A stretch of 64,000 bases of DNA, taken from positions 124,001-188,000 of the forward strand of contig JAEYMU010000006.1 in the NCBI GenBank assembly GCA_023407175.1, written 5' to 3'. Of this stretch, positions 25,806 to 34,808 are shown piece by piece (within the stretch, counting starts at the first letter, position 1; every line of letters starts with the position of its first letter). This DNA comes from Bacillota bacterium (GTDB taxonomy: Bacteria; Bacillota_A; Clostridia; Lachnospirales; Lachnospiraceae). The notes under the pieces were generated by a model. That model saw nothing but the letters and a program-made list of their open reading frames with translations. It was not told the origin of the DNA and ran no database searches. A program made the translations under genes and the position numbers.

Positions 25806-25836
25806 AGGCTCCTCCTTTCTCCATCAGAATATATTA

Positions 25837-25980
25837 GGTAATTGCGAAACAATATAATCCACTAAATTTTCCGAACAACATATACAAATTTCTCCGCTCC
25901 AACGCTCCATCCGCTTAACTTCCGCTCCGAAATTGTATATGTTGTTCGAAAAATTATTAACTTTTGCAAGTTTCGCAATT
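25837..25980. mobile_element. 145-bp hairpin repeat element, copy 2 (MITE-like)
   Basis: Near-identical to the copy at 21882-22028, with ends GGTAATTGCGAAAC and GTTTCGCAATT. It sits between addB and addA. The sequence TTCTCCATCAGAATAT occurs on both sides (25817-25832 and 25979-25994), an exact 14- to 16-base direct repeat that reads as a fresh target-site duplication. No coding capacity, so it would have to be moved by an enzyme encoded elsewhere. Confidence 0.85.
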
Positions 25981-26001
25981 CTCCATCAGAATATGTGTGC
26001 A

Positions 26002-29000
26002 TTATGATTCCTTCTCACCGAATATCTCGGCCTTCATCTCCTCTGCCGGTTTTTTCTCAAGATTGTGGAAGCTGTAACCGGGAAGCCTTCGGTCAAACCC
26101 GCAGGCACTCTTATAGGAGCAATAATCACAGGCCGTTTCCTCACCCAGGCGGTAGGGATTTAACCTGGTATCCCCGTTAAGTATCTGACGGTTATCCTCG
26201 GCCAGCTTCTTATTAACGTAATCCATCATGGCATTCAAGTGGCTGCCCTTTGCCGTAGATGACCGTTTTCCCAGCTCCCCTTCCTTGTTCGTCTCAACCG
26301 GTATGACCTCCGACTTTGCTGACGCTGCCAGGGAGGAATCCGGTCCGGCAAGCTTTTTATCCATAAGCATCAATATCCTTTTATCCTCGTTCACCAGACC
26401 GTTCATGCGAAGGCTGCGATATATTTCCTCCTCCGACTGCTCTGATTTTGCCACAATCGGATCATCAATATGATAATAAAATATCCCTGCCGGGATAATT
26501 TCTTTCTCCCGGTATCTGGTCCTTAAATAATCCACGGCAGCGCTTAAGTAGATGGAAAGCTGCTGCTGAAGACCATAATATACCTTGCTGATATCAAAAA
26601 AGGTGCTTCCCGATTTATAATCAACCACGCGCACATATACCTGTTCCGCTGTCTCATACAAATCAAGCCGGTCAATCCGTCCCCGAAGTGCCAGGGAAGA
26701 ATCCGGATAATGCAGGAAGGGCATCTCGTAGCCTGCCGGTTCAAAGGCCCCCTGCCTGATCTGGCTGCACAGGGCCCAAAGAGTCCGAACCGTGATACGC
26801 TCGATCCGCTTGATCAGATATTCACTGCGCTTTGTACTTCTTAGGAAGGTGTTCTCATATTCCTCCACCGCATGGGCAACACTCTGGACGGCCCATTCAC
26901 CCCGTACCTCCTCCGGTATGTCATGCCAGGTATATTCACTCTCATCCAGCCGCTTTGAGAAATGATCAATCGCATTATGAAAGATATTTCCGATATCCGG
27001 CACCGCCAGCTTATATTCCTGTCTTTCCTCCAGGGACAGACCGTAGGCCAGAAAATGGGAAAAGGCGCAGCCGGCATATTTCTCCAGCCTTGTTACACTT
27101 CCCTTTAAATCCGTGCTATAGAGCAGCCTTGCTGCTTCCGCTGCAATTCCCTTCTCCTCATTGACATAAAAGGCTCCGTCAATCAGCTTCCTTAGAACGG
27201 CATCCTTCTCCTCCCTGGAGCGGTAATACAGGAATAATTCCTTCCACAAATCCGAGGTTTCCTTCTTATGATAAGCTCTTAAGCCCTCTGCCAGATAGGA
27301 AATGCCGTCATCCGTCAATATATGCTCCACATCCTCGCGGCCGTCCTCCTCCCGGCACTGAAGAAGCGGAAACAGCTGCTTCAGCTTGCCGATCAGAAAG
27401 GAGGGATTCACTGATTTTCCCTCACCGTTTACCTTATGATAGGTGATGTACAGCCTATTCTTTGGCTTTGTCATATTCAGATAAAGATAGAACTGCTCCT
27501 GGAAGGCCTGCTGCCTTTTTGTCGGCGCCAGCTCAATATCATGATTAATCAACAGCTCCCGCTCCATATCGGAGAGAATTCCACCGCCTCCGATTGCCTT
27601 TGGGATAATTCCTTCATTTACCCCGATAAAAAACAGGGCCTTGATATCCTTTAGTCTTGTCCGCTGAGTATCTCCAACTACCACCTCGTCGATGCCGGGC
27701 GGAATTAATCCCACCTTAACCTCCACAAAGCCCGTATCCAAAATCTCACTAAACTCCTTCAGGCTGCATTTTTCATTTCCAAGGAGCAATACCATCTGGT
27801 CATACAGCTCCATGATGATACGGTAAACCTGCTCATACTCCTTTGCCAATAATGGCTGCTCCTGCTCAAAATAAGCCCGGTATTCCTCAAGCCTCTGCTC
27901 TATATTTAAACGCAATCCCAGCTCGTAGAGGGCACCGGTATAATCCTCCAGGGTCTTATCCGTATCCTTAAGTGCTTCATAAAGCGGAGCAATATTCTCC
28001 ATAAACCTGCTCCTGATCTCATTCAGCTCCTCCAGACGGATAGCATCCCTGTTTTTAAAGCCTCTCACAAAGGGCTCTTTCCATTTCTTATATCCCCGGA
28101 TGCCGGTTGCCAGAACATAATTCTCCAGCAGATCGATATCCTCTGCCGTAATTTGGGTAAGCCCGGTCCGCAGATAGCGCAGTACTCCCTCGTAGCTGAA
28201 ATCCTCTGTGACAATCACTAGCGCAGAGCGCAGAAGCTCTACGAAGGGATTGCCCAGAATATCCTTCTTATAGTCAATAAAGCAGGGAATGTTAAGCTGG
28301 GTAAAACGCCGCTTGGCCAAACGCCCGTATTCCTCAATATTGCCTGAAACCACGGCAATATCCTGATAGCGGTAGCCTTCCTCCCGAACCAGCCTCTTTA
28401 TCTCTCCTGCGACAAAGGCAATCTCTCCCTCGCTGTCCCTTACCGCATGCAGGGTAATATCCTCCTGCTCCTTCTCATAGGTCTGATAGGGATACCGGAA
28501 AATATTACGCTCCAGGGCTGCCAGGGCCGGAGAGCTTAGATAACGGTACGGTACGGAACTACCGCTGTTTTCCTGAACATAAACGGGAGGGTCAACCGGG
28601 ACATGGGCCTCTCCGGCAAGAGAAGTCAATTTATGAATTGTTTTCTTGCTAAGACCGAACAGCAGAAATTCCTCTTGTTTATTGTCCAGCCTTTCCCTGC
28701 TGTCTATCGTAACGGTAACCATAACCTTCTTTGCATAGGTAAGCATCTTTGACAAGAGCTCATATTGACAGGGGGTAAAGCCGGTAAAGCCATCCAGACA
28801 AATGACTGCATTCTTAAGCCATAGGGAACGGTCAATCACTTTATTAAGGACCGTATAAATTTCCTCTGCCGTGATATAGCGCTCCTTCATAAAGCTCTGG
28901 AAGCCCTCATAAACGGTATGTATATCGGTAAGCTTTGCCTTCAGCACCGGTTTTTTAGCGGCAATCTCCTGCATCCGCTCAATATCCTCCGGCTGTATGT

Positions 29001-29397
29001 TATATTGATAAAATTCTGACAGAATGGATTTTAATTCACTGACAAAGCCCGGTTTCTTTACATTTTCCCCAAACAGAATTAATTCCTTACGCTTTGCTGC
29101 AATTACCTTACGCAGCATCATGCTTTTTCCGGTATCCTCAAGCACCGGTAAATCCCCTCCCCCGATCTCATCAAAGATACGGTAGGCAAAGCGCAAAAAG
29201 CTTAGGATATCCACATTCATGACTCCATGCTCCGGATGGAGGGTGACAATATCCTTTTGGGTCTGCAGGGTAAACTGCTCCGGCACAATCACCAGATAAT
29301 TCGTATCGGTGTTTTTCTTCGATTGTTCAATTACCTCTCGGTATAGCTGATAGGATTTACCTGATCCGGCACCCCCGAGAAACATTTGCAAGGACAT
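26002..29397 (-). CDS. addB: ATP-dependent helicase/nuclease subunit B
   Basis: A 1131-residue partner of AddA. It begins with a P-loop (GGAGSGKSYQLY) and ends with a RecB-type nuclease domain (LRGRIDRLD, RVVDYKSG). The four cysteines of the AddB iron-sulphur staple are present: one near residue 775 (KYAGCAFSHF) and three near 1090-1099 (CDYCSYKSAC). AddB-type subunits recognise Chi and supply the second nuclease. Start and length fit the family. It is the first gene of the addBA operon and diverges from the membrane protein gene at 29502. Confidence 0.97.
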   Translation of the reverse strand: MSLQMFLGGAGSGKSYQLYREVIEQSKKNTDTNYLVIVPEQFTLQTQKDIVTLHPEHGVMNVDILSFLRFAYRIFDEIGGGDLPVLEDTGKSMMLRKVIAAKRKELILFGENVKKPGFVSELKSILSEFYQYNIQPEDIERMQEIAAKKPVLKAKLTDIHTVYEGFQSFMKERYITAEEIYTVLNKVIDRSLWLKNAVICLDGFTGFTPCQYELLSKMLTYAKKVMVTVTIDSRERLDNKQEEFLLFGLSKKTIHKLTSLAGEAHVPVDPPVYVQENSGSSVPYRYLSSPALAALERNIFRYPYQTYEKEQEDITLHAVRDSEGEIAFVAGEIKRLVREEGYRYQDIAVVSGNIEEYGRLAKRRFTQLNIPCFIDYKKDILGNPFVELLRSALVIVTEDFSYEGVLRYLRTGLTQITAEDIDLLENYVLATGIRGYKKWKEPFVRGFKNRDAIRLEELNEIRSRFMENIAPLYEALKDTDKTLEDYTGALYELGLRLNIEQRLEEYRAYFEQEQPLLAKEYEQVYRIIMELYDQMVLLLGNEKCSLKEFSEILDTGFVEVKVGLIPPGIDEVVVGDTQRTRLKDIKALFFIGVNEGIIPKAIGGGGILSDMERELLINHDIELAPTKRQQAFQEQFYLYLNMTKPKNRLYITYHKVNGEGKSVNPSFLIGKLKQLFPLLQCREEDGREDVEHILTDDGISYLAEGLRAYHKKETSDLWKELFLYYRSREEKDAVLRKLIDGAFYVNEEKGIAAEAARLLYSTDLKGSVTRLEKYAGCAFSHFLAYGLSLEERQEYKLAVPDIGNIFHNAIDHFSKRLDESEYTWHDIPEEVRGEWAVQSVAHAVEEYENTFLRSTKRSEYLIKRIERITVRTLWALCSQIRQGAFEPAGYEMPFLHYPDSSLALRGRIDRLDLYETAEQVYVRVVDYKSGSTFFDISKVYYGLQQQLSIYLSAAVDYLRTRYREKEIIPAGIFYYHIDDPIVAKSEQSEEEIYRSLRMNGLVNEDKRILMLMDKKLAGPDSSLAASAKSEVIPVETNKEGELGKRSSTAKGSHLNAMMDYVNKKLAEDNRQILNGDTRLNPYRLGEETACDYCSYKSACGFDRRLPGYSFHNLEKKPAEEMKAEIFGEKES

Positions 29398-29501
29398 AAA
29401 ATATCCCTCCGTTGATGGAATTTATCTGCATAATTTGTTCTATAGGCTAATAATATATAGTAAAACAAGACATGAAGCTTTCATGCTTCGGAGGAACAGA
29501 G

Positions 29502-29939
29502 ATGGCAAAGACAAAAATTGTTGTTATCCAGTTAAAAGAAATCATATATACTGTGATTTTTGCAGCCTTGGGTATACTGCTGATATTACTTCTTATTGTT
29601 ATGTTCAAGGGTAATAAGAACGATGAGTCGGCTTCAAGTGATACTGATTTGTATAAAGCAGGTGTATATACCTCCGCCATTTCCCTGAATGACACAACAT
29701 ATAATCTGGAGGTTGTAGTGGACAGCAACCATATCAATTCAGTATCGATTCTGAATATCGATGATTCTGTCACCACGATGTTTCCGCTTGTTGAGCCCTC
29801 CCTGGAGGCAATTAAAGAACAGCTCTATAATGATGTTCCAATTGAACAGGTGGAAATCGATGAGGATATGCAATATACCGAGCAGCTTCTGATTGAAGCG
29901 ATCCAGACTGCACTCGCTAAAGCAAAGATTACCGAATAA
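29502..29939 (+). CDS. Membrane-anchored protein with degenerate FMN-binding-like domain
   Basis: A 145-residue protein with one N-terminal membrane segment (IIYTVIFAALGILLILLLIV) and an extracytoplasmic domain. The domain follows the pattern of FMN_bind/RnfG-type modules: YKAGVYTSAI, LEVVVDSNHINSVSI, then a C-terminal helix LLIEAIQTALAKA. However, the SGAT(L/T)TS motif that receives covalent FMN is replaced by DEDMQYTEQ, so flavinylation is unlikely. The start is the ATG after GGAGGAACAGAG; an earlier in-frame ATG at 29472 is less well placed. It diverges from addB and ends at a strong terminator. Function unknown; the fold assignment is tentative. Confidence 0.65.
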   Translation: MAKTKIVVIQLKEIIYTVIFAALGILLILLLIVMFKGNKNDESASSDTDLYKAGVYTSAISLNDTTYNLEVVVDSNHINSVSILNIDDSVTTMFPLVEPSLEAIKEQLYNDVPIEQVEIDEDMQYTEQLLIEAIQTALAKAKITE

Positions 29940-29951
29940 ATACAATCCCTG

Positions 29952-29990
29952 GGATGCTGCAAGGCCTGACTTTCAGCATCCATTTTTATT
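29952..29990 (+). terminator. Intrinsic terminator after the FMN-binding-like gene
   Basis: GGATGCTG and CAGCATCC form an eight-pair stem followed by ATTTTTATTG. The T-rich tail overlaps the last bases of the converging degV-family gene. Confidence 0.85.
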
Positions 29991-30867
29991 GTATATAGCG
30001 CTTATAGGGGGATACTTCATTCAAAAAGGTAATGCCGATAATTCCCGGCCCGGTATGGGCACCGATGGCACATCCTACAAAATTCTCCAGAAAGTTCTTG
30101 CAGCCATAGCTGCCTTCCAGCTGCTGCTTCACTTGCAGCATAGTAGTGTAATCATCCCCGTGAACAAGCCCGATTGTCTGCTCCGCAAGATCAGCCCCAC
30201 GCTCTTTGACCATCTCCACCAGCCTCTTCAGGGCCTTTTGCCTTCCTCTGACCTTCTCGACTGCCTCCAATGCACCTGCTTCGTTCACATGTATCATCGG
30301 CTTGATATCAAGTAATCCTCCGGCAATTGCCGTGGTTCTGCTAAGCCGCCCGCCCTTATAAAGATATTCCAGCGTATTCACCGTAAAAATATGCTCCATA
30401 TGCTCACAATGCCAGAGAATTCCCTCTATAATTTCCTGCTTGTCCGCACCGTTTCTTTGCATCAAAAGTGCGTAGTAGGCTGCCAGACCAAAGCCAACAG
30501 AGGCACATTTGGAATCGATGATGGTAAGGTCAAACTGGGGATACTGCTCCAGAAGCTCCCGTTTTGCCAGATGGGCTGCGTTATAAGTACCTGCAATTCC
30601 GGTGGAAAAGCAGATATAGATTACCTCATCCCCACGCTTTGCATAGGGAAGAAAATTTTCATAAAACATCTGCGCATTGATGTGATAGGTTTTAACATCC
30701 TTGCCGCTTCGAAGGATCTGATAGAATTCCCGCGGCAGAATCGTCTTGCCGTCGAAGTAATCAATCTCATCAATCACGACAGGAGTAGGTATTACATGCA
30801 GATCAAACTCATGAATAACCCATTCGGGCGTGTCAGAAGCTGAGTCCGTAATAATCTTAAGTGCCAT
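29986..30867 (-). CDS. DegV family fatty-acid-binding protein
   Basis: A 293-residue DegV-family protein. The N-terminal KIITDSASDTP, the central YICFSTGIAGTYNAA with the lipid-contacting serine-threonine patch, and GGRLSRTTAIAGGLLDIKPMI are the family's most conserved blocks. Members act as FakB-type carriers that present a fatty acid to FakA kinase; which chain it binds cannot be told. It follows nadE by 18 bases and probably shares its transcript. No fakA is present in this window. Confidence 0.93.
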   Translation of the reverse strand: MALKIITDSASDTPEWVIHEFDLHVIPTPVVIDEIDYFDGKTILPREFYQILRSGKDVKTYHINAQMFYENFLPYAKRGDEVIYICFSTGIAGTYNAAHLAKRELLEQYPQFDLTIIDSKCASVGFGLAAYYALLMQRNGADKQEIIEGILWHCEHMEHIFTVNTLEYLYKGGRLSRTTAIAGGLLDIKPMIHVNEAGALEAVEKVRGRQKALKRLVEMVKERGADLAEQTIGLVHGDDYTTMLQVKQQLEGSYGCKNFLENFVGCAIGAHTGPGIIGITFLNEVSPYKRYIQ

Positions 30868-30885
30868 ATGCTCTCCGTTTCTTTT

Positions 30886-32817
30886 TTATTTTTCAAGTTC
30901 CTCCAGCTCCTTCATCCAGAGCCTGGCTGATGCATCACTTGGCATTCTCAAATCTCCTCTGGGCGATACGGACACACTGCCGACCTTGGGCCCGTCCGGA
31001 AGACAGGAACGCTTAAACTGCTGGGAGAAAAATCTGCGATAGAATACCTTAAGCCATTTTAATATTTCCTCCTCCTGATAACAGCCCTCAAAGGCTTTTT
31101 TGGCAAAGCGATATATCTTCGCCGGTGAAAAGCCAAATCTAAGAACATAATATAGGAAGAAATCATGCAGCTCATAGGGGCCTACAATATCCTCTGTCCT
31201 CTGGCTTATCTCCTCGCCGTCCGGCGGTAAAAGCTCCGGACTGACCGGAGTATCAAGGACATCCGTAAGGACCTCGCGAAGCCTGATATCCTCCACTGTA
31301 TCAGCATAGTAGGCAACCAGGTAACGTACCAGAGTCTTAGGTACAGAGGCGTTTACACCGTACATGGACATATGATCCCCATTATAGGTTGCCCAGCCGA
31401 GTGCAAGCTCGGACATATCTCCGGTGCCGACCACAAAGCCGTTATGTTTCCCCGCGATATCCATCAGCACCTGAGTCCGCTCCCTGGCCTGGCTGTTCTC
31501 ATAGGTCAGATCATGGATGGCCGGGTCATGCCCGATATCCCTGAAATGCAGCTCCACCGCTTCCTTAATCGGAATTTCCATTAGGGTGACACCAAGGCAA
31601 TCAGCAAGTGTTATGGCATTGCGATAGGTTCTGTCCGTAGTACCGAAGCAGGGCATGGTAATTGCGATAATTCCCTTCTTATCAAGGTCCAGCAGCTCAA
31701 AGGCCCGGTAAGCTACCAACAGTGCAAGGGTTGAGTCAAGCCCTCCTGAGATGCCCACCACCACACATTTTATTCCGGTATGCTTCAGCCTTGTTTTCAG
31801 ACCAACTGCCTGAATACTAAGAATGTCCTTGCAGCGTTTATCCCGGTCTGCCTTGGCCGAGGGTACAAAGGGTGCGGGATCGATATCTCTGGTAATCGAA
31901 AGCTCCGGTAATTCACCGCTTTCACCAGCAAAGGAAAAATCAATTATTTTATAAGGCAACACACTGTGCCTGTAATAGGTATTCATCCTCCTGCGCTCGC
32001 TCTTTAGCCTGCCTAAATCCAGCTCGCTAAAGATAATACCCGCCTCAAACATATTGGATTCGGCAAGCACCGCTCCATTCTCAACAATCAGATTATGGCC
32101 TGCAAATACCACATCCGTTGTTGATTCTCCTTCCCCTGCATCGCTGTAGAGATAACCGCAGATCAGCTTCGCCGAATGGCTTTTCACCAGCTCTCTGCGG
32201 TATACATCCTTACCGGTGAGCTCATCACTTGCCGATACATTGGCTATCACTGTAGCTCCGGCAATACAATGCTCTATACTTGGAGACTGGGGCACCCACA
32301 AGTCCTCACAGATTTCCACCCCAAGAATAAATTCTGCCATATCCGTACAGCGGAAAATAATACTTGAACCAAAGGGAACCTTCTCTCCGTAAAAATCAAC
32401 ATTAACCGGCTCCTTAAAGCCTGCATCAAAATGTCTTGCCTCGTAAAACTCCGTATAATTCGGTATATTCATCTTGGGAACAAGACCAAGCAGCTTACCG
32501 CCCTGAATCACGGCAGCGGTGTTATACAGCCTGCCCTCCGCCGAATAGGGAAAGCCGACCACTACTAAAAGCTCCCGGCCCTCTGTAAAATCTACAATCT
32601 GCTTCACCGATAAAGCAGCTCCCGCCAACAGGGTATCCTGCAGGAATAAATCCCCGCAGGTATAACCGGTAACACAAAGCTCCGGGAATACCAGCAGCTT
32701 AATTCCCTGCTGCTGCCCCTTTTCTATTAATTCAATGATTTTTGCGGTGTTGTATTCACAGTCGGCGACTCTGATCACCGGTGTGGCTGCCCCAACCCGT
32801 AACAATCCATGCTTCAT
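30886..32817 (-). CDS. nadE: Glutamine-dependent NAD+ synthetase
   Basis: A 643-residue two-domain enzyme that makes NAD+ from deamido-NAD, using ammonia from glutamine. The N-terminal nitrilase-type glutaminase has its triad in LLVFPELCVTGY (Glu about 44), GLVPKMNIPNY (Lys about 115) and GVEICEDLW (Cys about 168). The C-terminal synthetase starts with the P-loop-like GISGGLDST (about 356) and contains GTGDMSELALGW. The start at 32817 follows GAGGAGGAAG; an in-frame extension to 32904 lies in the promoter region. It is followed closely by a degV-family gene. Confidence 0.96.
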   Translation of the reverse strand: MKHGLLRVGAATPVIRVADCEYNTAKIIELIEKGQQQGIKLLVFPELCVTGYTCGDLFLQDTLLAGAALSVKQIVDFTEGRELLVVVGFPYSAEGRLYNTAAVIQGGKLLGLVPKMNIPNYTEFYEARHFDAGFKEPVNVDFYGEKVPFGSSIIFRCTDMAEFILGVEICEDLWVPQSPSIEHCIAGATVIANVSASDELTGKDVYRRELVKSHSAKLICGYLYSDAGEGESTTDVVFAGHNLIVENGAVLAESNMFEAGIIFSELDLGRLKSERRRMNTYYRHSVLPYKIIDFSFAGESGELPELSITRDIDPAPFVPSAKADRDKRCKDILSIQAVGLKTRLKHTGIKCVVVGISGGLDSTLALLVAYRAFELLDLDKKGIIAITMPCFGTTDRTYRNAITLADCLGVTLMEIPIKEAVELHFRDIGHDPAIHDLTYENSQARERTQVLMDIAGKHNGFVVGTGDMSELALGWATYNGDHMSMYGVNASVPKTLVRYLVAYYADTVEDIRLREVLTDVLDTPVSPELLPPDGEEISQRTEDIVGPYELHDFFLYYVLRFGFSPAKIYRFAKKAFEGCYQEEEILKWLKVFYRRFFSQQFKRSCLPDGPKVGSVSVSPRGDLRMPSDASARLWMKELEELEK

Positions 32818-32883
32818 CAGCTTCCTCCTCATCCGGCGGGCATAATGTACCCAATTACTTATTTCTATGTAACCATTAAGGCT

Positions 32884-32912
32884 ATTATAAATTTCAATTT
32901 GCAAAAAAACAA
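32884..32912 (-). promoter_or_regulatory. Probable nadE promoter
   Basis: On the minus strand TTGTTT (32912-32907), a 17-base spacer and TATAAT (32889-32884), about 70 bases upstream of the nadE start and just after the 6S RNA terminator. Confidence 0.55.
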
Positions 32913-32940
32913 GAAATTTTAGTATAAAGTGTCAACAAAG

Positions 32941-32964
32941 CAAAAAAGCGGCATCAAGCCGCTT
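32941..32964 (-). terminator. Terminator of the 6S RNA gene
   Basis: GCGGCTTGATGCCGC followed by TTTTTTG on the minus strand: six G-C-rich pairs, a short loop and a T-run. Confidence 0.9.
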
Positions 32965-32979
32965 TCCTCATTCGTATTA

Positions 32980-33159
32980 TACCCAAAATGCCGTTTCCTG
33001 AATTTTGACTCCTAGCGTAGCTAGGTGGGTAACCGCACATAAGCTTCTGCCTTCCACTGCAAACGGTGGCCTGACATCTACTTACGAATAATAGGAATCC
33101 CGTATTTCATCATGTAGGTTCAAAATGTCAGGATTGTCGCACATCCCAGGAATTACTTT
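32980..33159 (-). ncRNA. ssrS: 6S RNA
   Basis: A transcription unit of about 180 bases with its own promoter and terminator and no open frame. The ends pair (CCTGGGATGT near 33150 with GCATTTTGGG at 32991-32982), then CCTGACATTTTG pairs with CAAAATTCAGG, leaving a large internal bubble and an apical hairpin region (CCACCGTTTGCAGTGG). This closing stem, central bubble and terminal arm is the 6S layout that mimics an open promoter and binds the housekeeping RNA polymerase. The segments TTTTGAACCTAC and GTAAGTAGATGTCAGG resemble clostridial 6S RNAs as I remember them. An Rfam RF00013 search would be decisive. Confidence 0.75.
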
Positions 33160-33165
33160 AATATT

Positions 33166-33194
33166 ATTATAATTGATAAAACACCATTTTTCAA
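33166..33194 (-). promoter_or_regulatory. Promoter of the 6S RNA gene
   Basis: On the minus strand TTGAAA (33194-33189), a 17-base spacer and TATAAT (33171-33166). Initiation would fall near 33159, at the base of the closing stem. Confidence 0.75.
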
Positions 33195-33300
33195 GATTTT
33201 TATCTGATTTTTAACTGGAAAAACCTGTTGAAATCAAATCACTTTAGCAGCTCCTGCCTTTGAGGGCATGAATTGCAAAGAATAACCGCTTTTCGATGGC

Positions 33301-34800
33301 TTATTCGCAGGCAACCGCTGCCTCCTCCATCGTAAAGGGCGGGAAGGTAAAGACGAACTGCGTTCCCACACCGGGTGTTGATTCGACCTCAACGGTTCCG
33401 TCATGCTTAATCGCAATCTGCTTGGCTATCGCAAGTCCTAATCCGGTCCCGCTTGCATTCTGACGCAGGTTGGATTTATAAAATTTCTCAAAGATATAGG
33501 GTATGTCTGAGGCTTCTATTCCGACTCCTTCATCTCGTATCGATACTTTTATTTTGTCCTCTCTGGTCATTTTTATGTGTACGGTTTTGTTTTCCTCAGA
33601 GAATTTTATTGCATTGTCAAGAATCACCATAAACATCTGCCTTAACCGGTCATAATCCCCAAGTACCATGGAACCGGGCTCATCCGATACTACTTCGATC
33701 TTTATGCTTTTCTTTTGCGCAATGGCTCCGGCACTTCGGATAATATCCTCGAACACCTGCTGTAAATTTACCGGCTCTTTCTCAATCTTGAAATCCGGAT
33801 TTTGCATTTTGGACAGAATCAGTAAGTCTCCTACCAGCCGCTCCATGGATTTACATTCTGACAGCATACGGTCATAGTATTGACCTGCCTGCTCCTTCTC
33901 CTGCACCACTCCATCCGACAAAGCTTCCGTATATGCTCGGATTACCGTAATCGGTGTACGCAGCTCATGGGACACATTGGCAAAGAAGTCCAGCCTCATC
34001 TGATCCAGCTTCTTACGCATTGTTTCATTCTCCAGAAGCTTCTCTGAGAGAATGTCCACCGTTTTGGCAAGATCACCGATTTCATCATTACGTGTAATCC
34101 CTGTTTTACTGTTATAATTTCCCGCTGCAAGCTCCAGAGCAGTAACCCTCATCCTGGAAATTGGCACGGATAATTTCGTGGCAAATACAATGACTATAAC
34201 AAAGGAAATACCCAGCGCTACAACGATACTTACCACAATCAGGGATAAGCTGTTGCTTAACATTTCTCCTAATACATCCTGCTGCTGTATGATCAGAACG
34301 GCTCCGACCACCTCATTATTTACCACAATGGGTGCACTGGCGAAAATAGTGGGTGCCTGATATATCTCGTCATAGCTGTTACTGTCAAAATCGGAACGAC
34401 CGCTAAAAGCAGCATTGATCAATGGCACATATTGGGCATACCCCTCCGTTGCAGCAATTTCATCATAGGAGTCCCCTGTTTCCATTCTTTCGCCCATGGG
34501 CTGATCGGCATCGGGATTGGAGATCGTCCAGATATCCCAGCCATTGATTTCCGCAAAATCATAGACAAACTGCCGATAGTCATCCTGCCTGTTATTTATA
34601 ATATCATCCCTTGCCTTCTGGCTGATACTACTGGCCCGCTGCTGCAATTCAATTTTATTATTTTCCGTCATGGTCTGTGCATACAGCTCATAGAAGATAA
34701 AACCAATCAATGAGGCTGCAACTGCAATCATGACAGCATAATTCACATAAAGCTTAAAAAACAGCCGGTTAAAGATTCGTACTTTATTTTCATCAGTCAT
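33301..34800 (-). CDS. Sensor histidine kinase (HAMP, two membrane segments)
   Basis: About 499 residues: an N-terminal membrane segment, an extracytoplasmic sensor domain of about 130 residues, a second membrane segment (LSLIVVSIVVALGISFVIVI), a HAMP domain, a HisKA domain with the phospho-acceptor histidine in VSHELRTPITVI (about residue 277), and an ATPase domain with the N, G1 and G2 boxes (VILDNAIKF, IRDEGVGI, GTGLGLAIAKQI). The gene follows its response regulator with no gap: the regulator stop overlaps a GTG at 34809, and an ATG follows at 34800. The signal is unknown. It ends the operon; downstream lies the 6S promoter. Confidence 0.93.
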   Translation of the reverse strand: MTDENKVRIFNRLFFKLYVNYAVMIAVAASLIGFIFYELYAQTMTENNKIELQQRASSISQKARDDIINNRQDDYRQFVYDFAEINGWDIWTISNPDADQPMGERMETGDSYDEIAATEGYAQYVPLINAAFSGRSDFDSNSYDEIYQAPTIFASAPIVVNNEVVGAVLIIQQQDVLGEMLSNSLSLIVVSIVVALGISFVIVIVFATKLSVPISRMRVTALELAAGNYNSKTGITRNDEIGDLAKTVDILSEKLLENETMRKKLDQMRLDFFANVSHELRTPITVIRAYTEALSDGVVQEKEQAGQYYDRMLSECKSMERLVGDLLILSKMQNPDFKIEKEPVNLQQVFEDIIRSAGAIAQKKSIKIEVVSDEPGSMVLGDYDRLRQMFMVILDNAIKFSEENKTVHIKMTREDKIKVSIRDEGVGIEASDIPYIFEKFYKSNLRQNASGTGLGLAIAKQIAIKHDGTVEVESTPGVGTQFVFTFPPFTMEEAAVACE

Positions 34801-34808
34801 TTGTGTCA

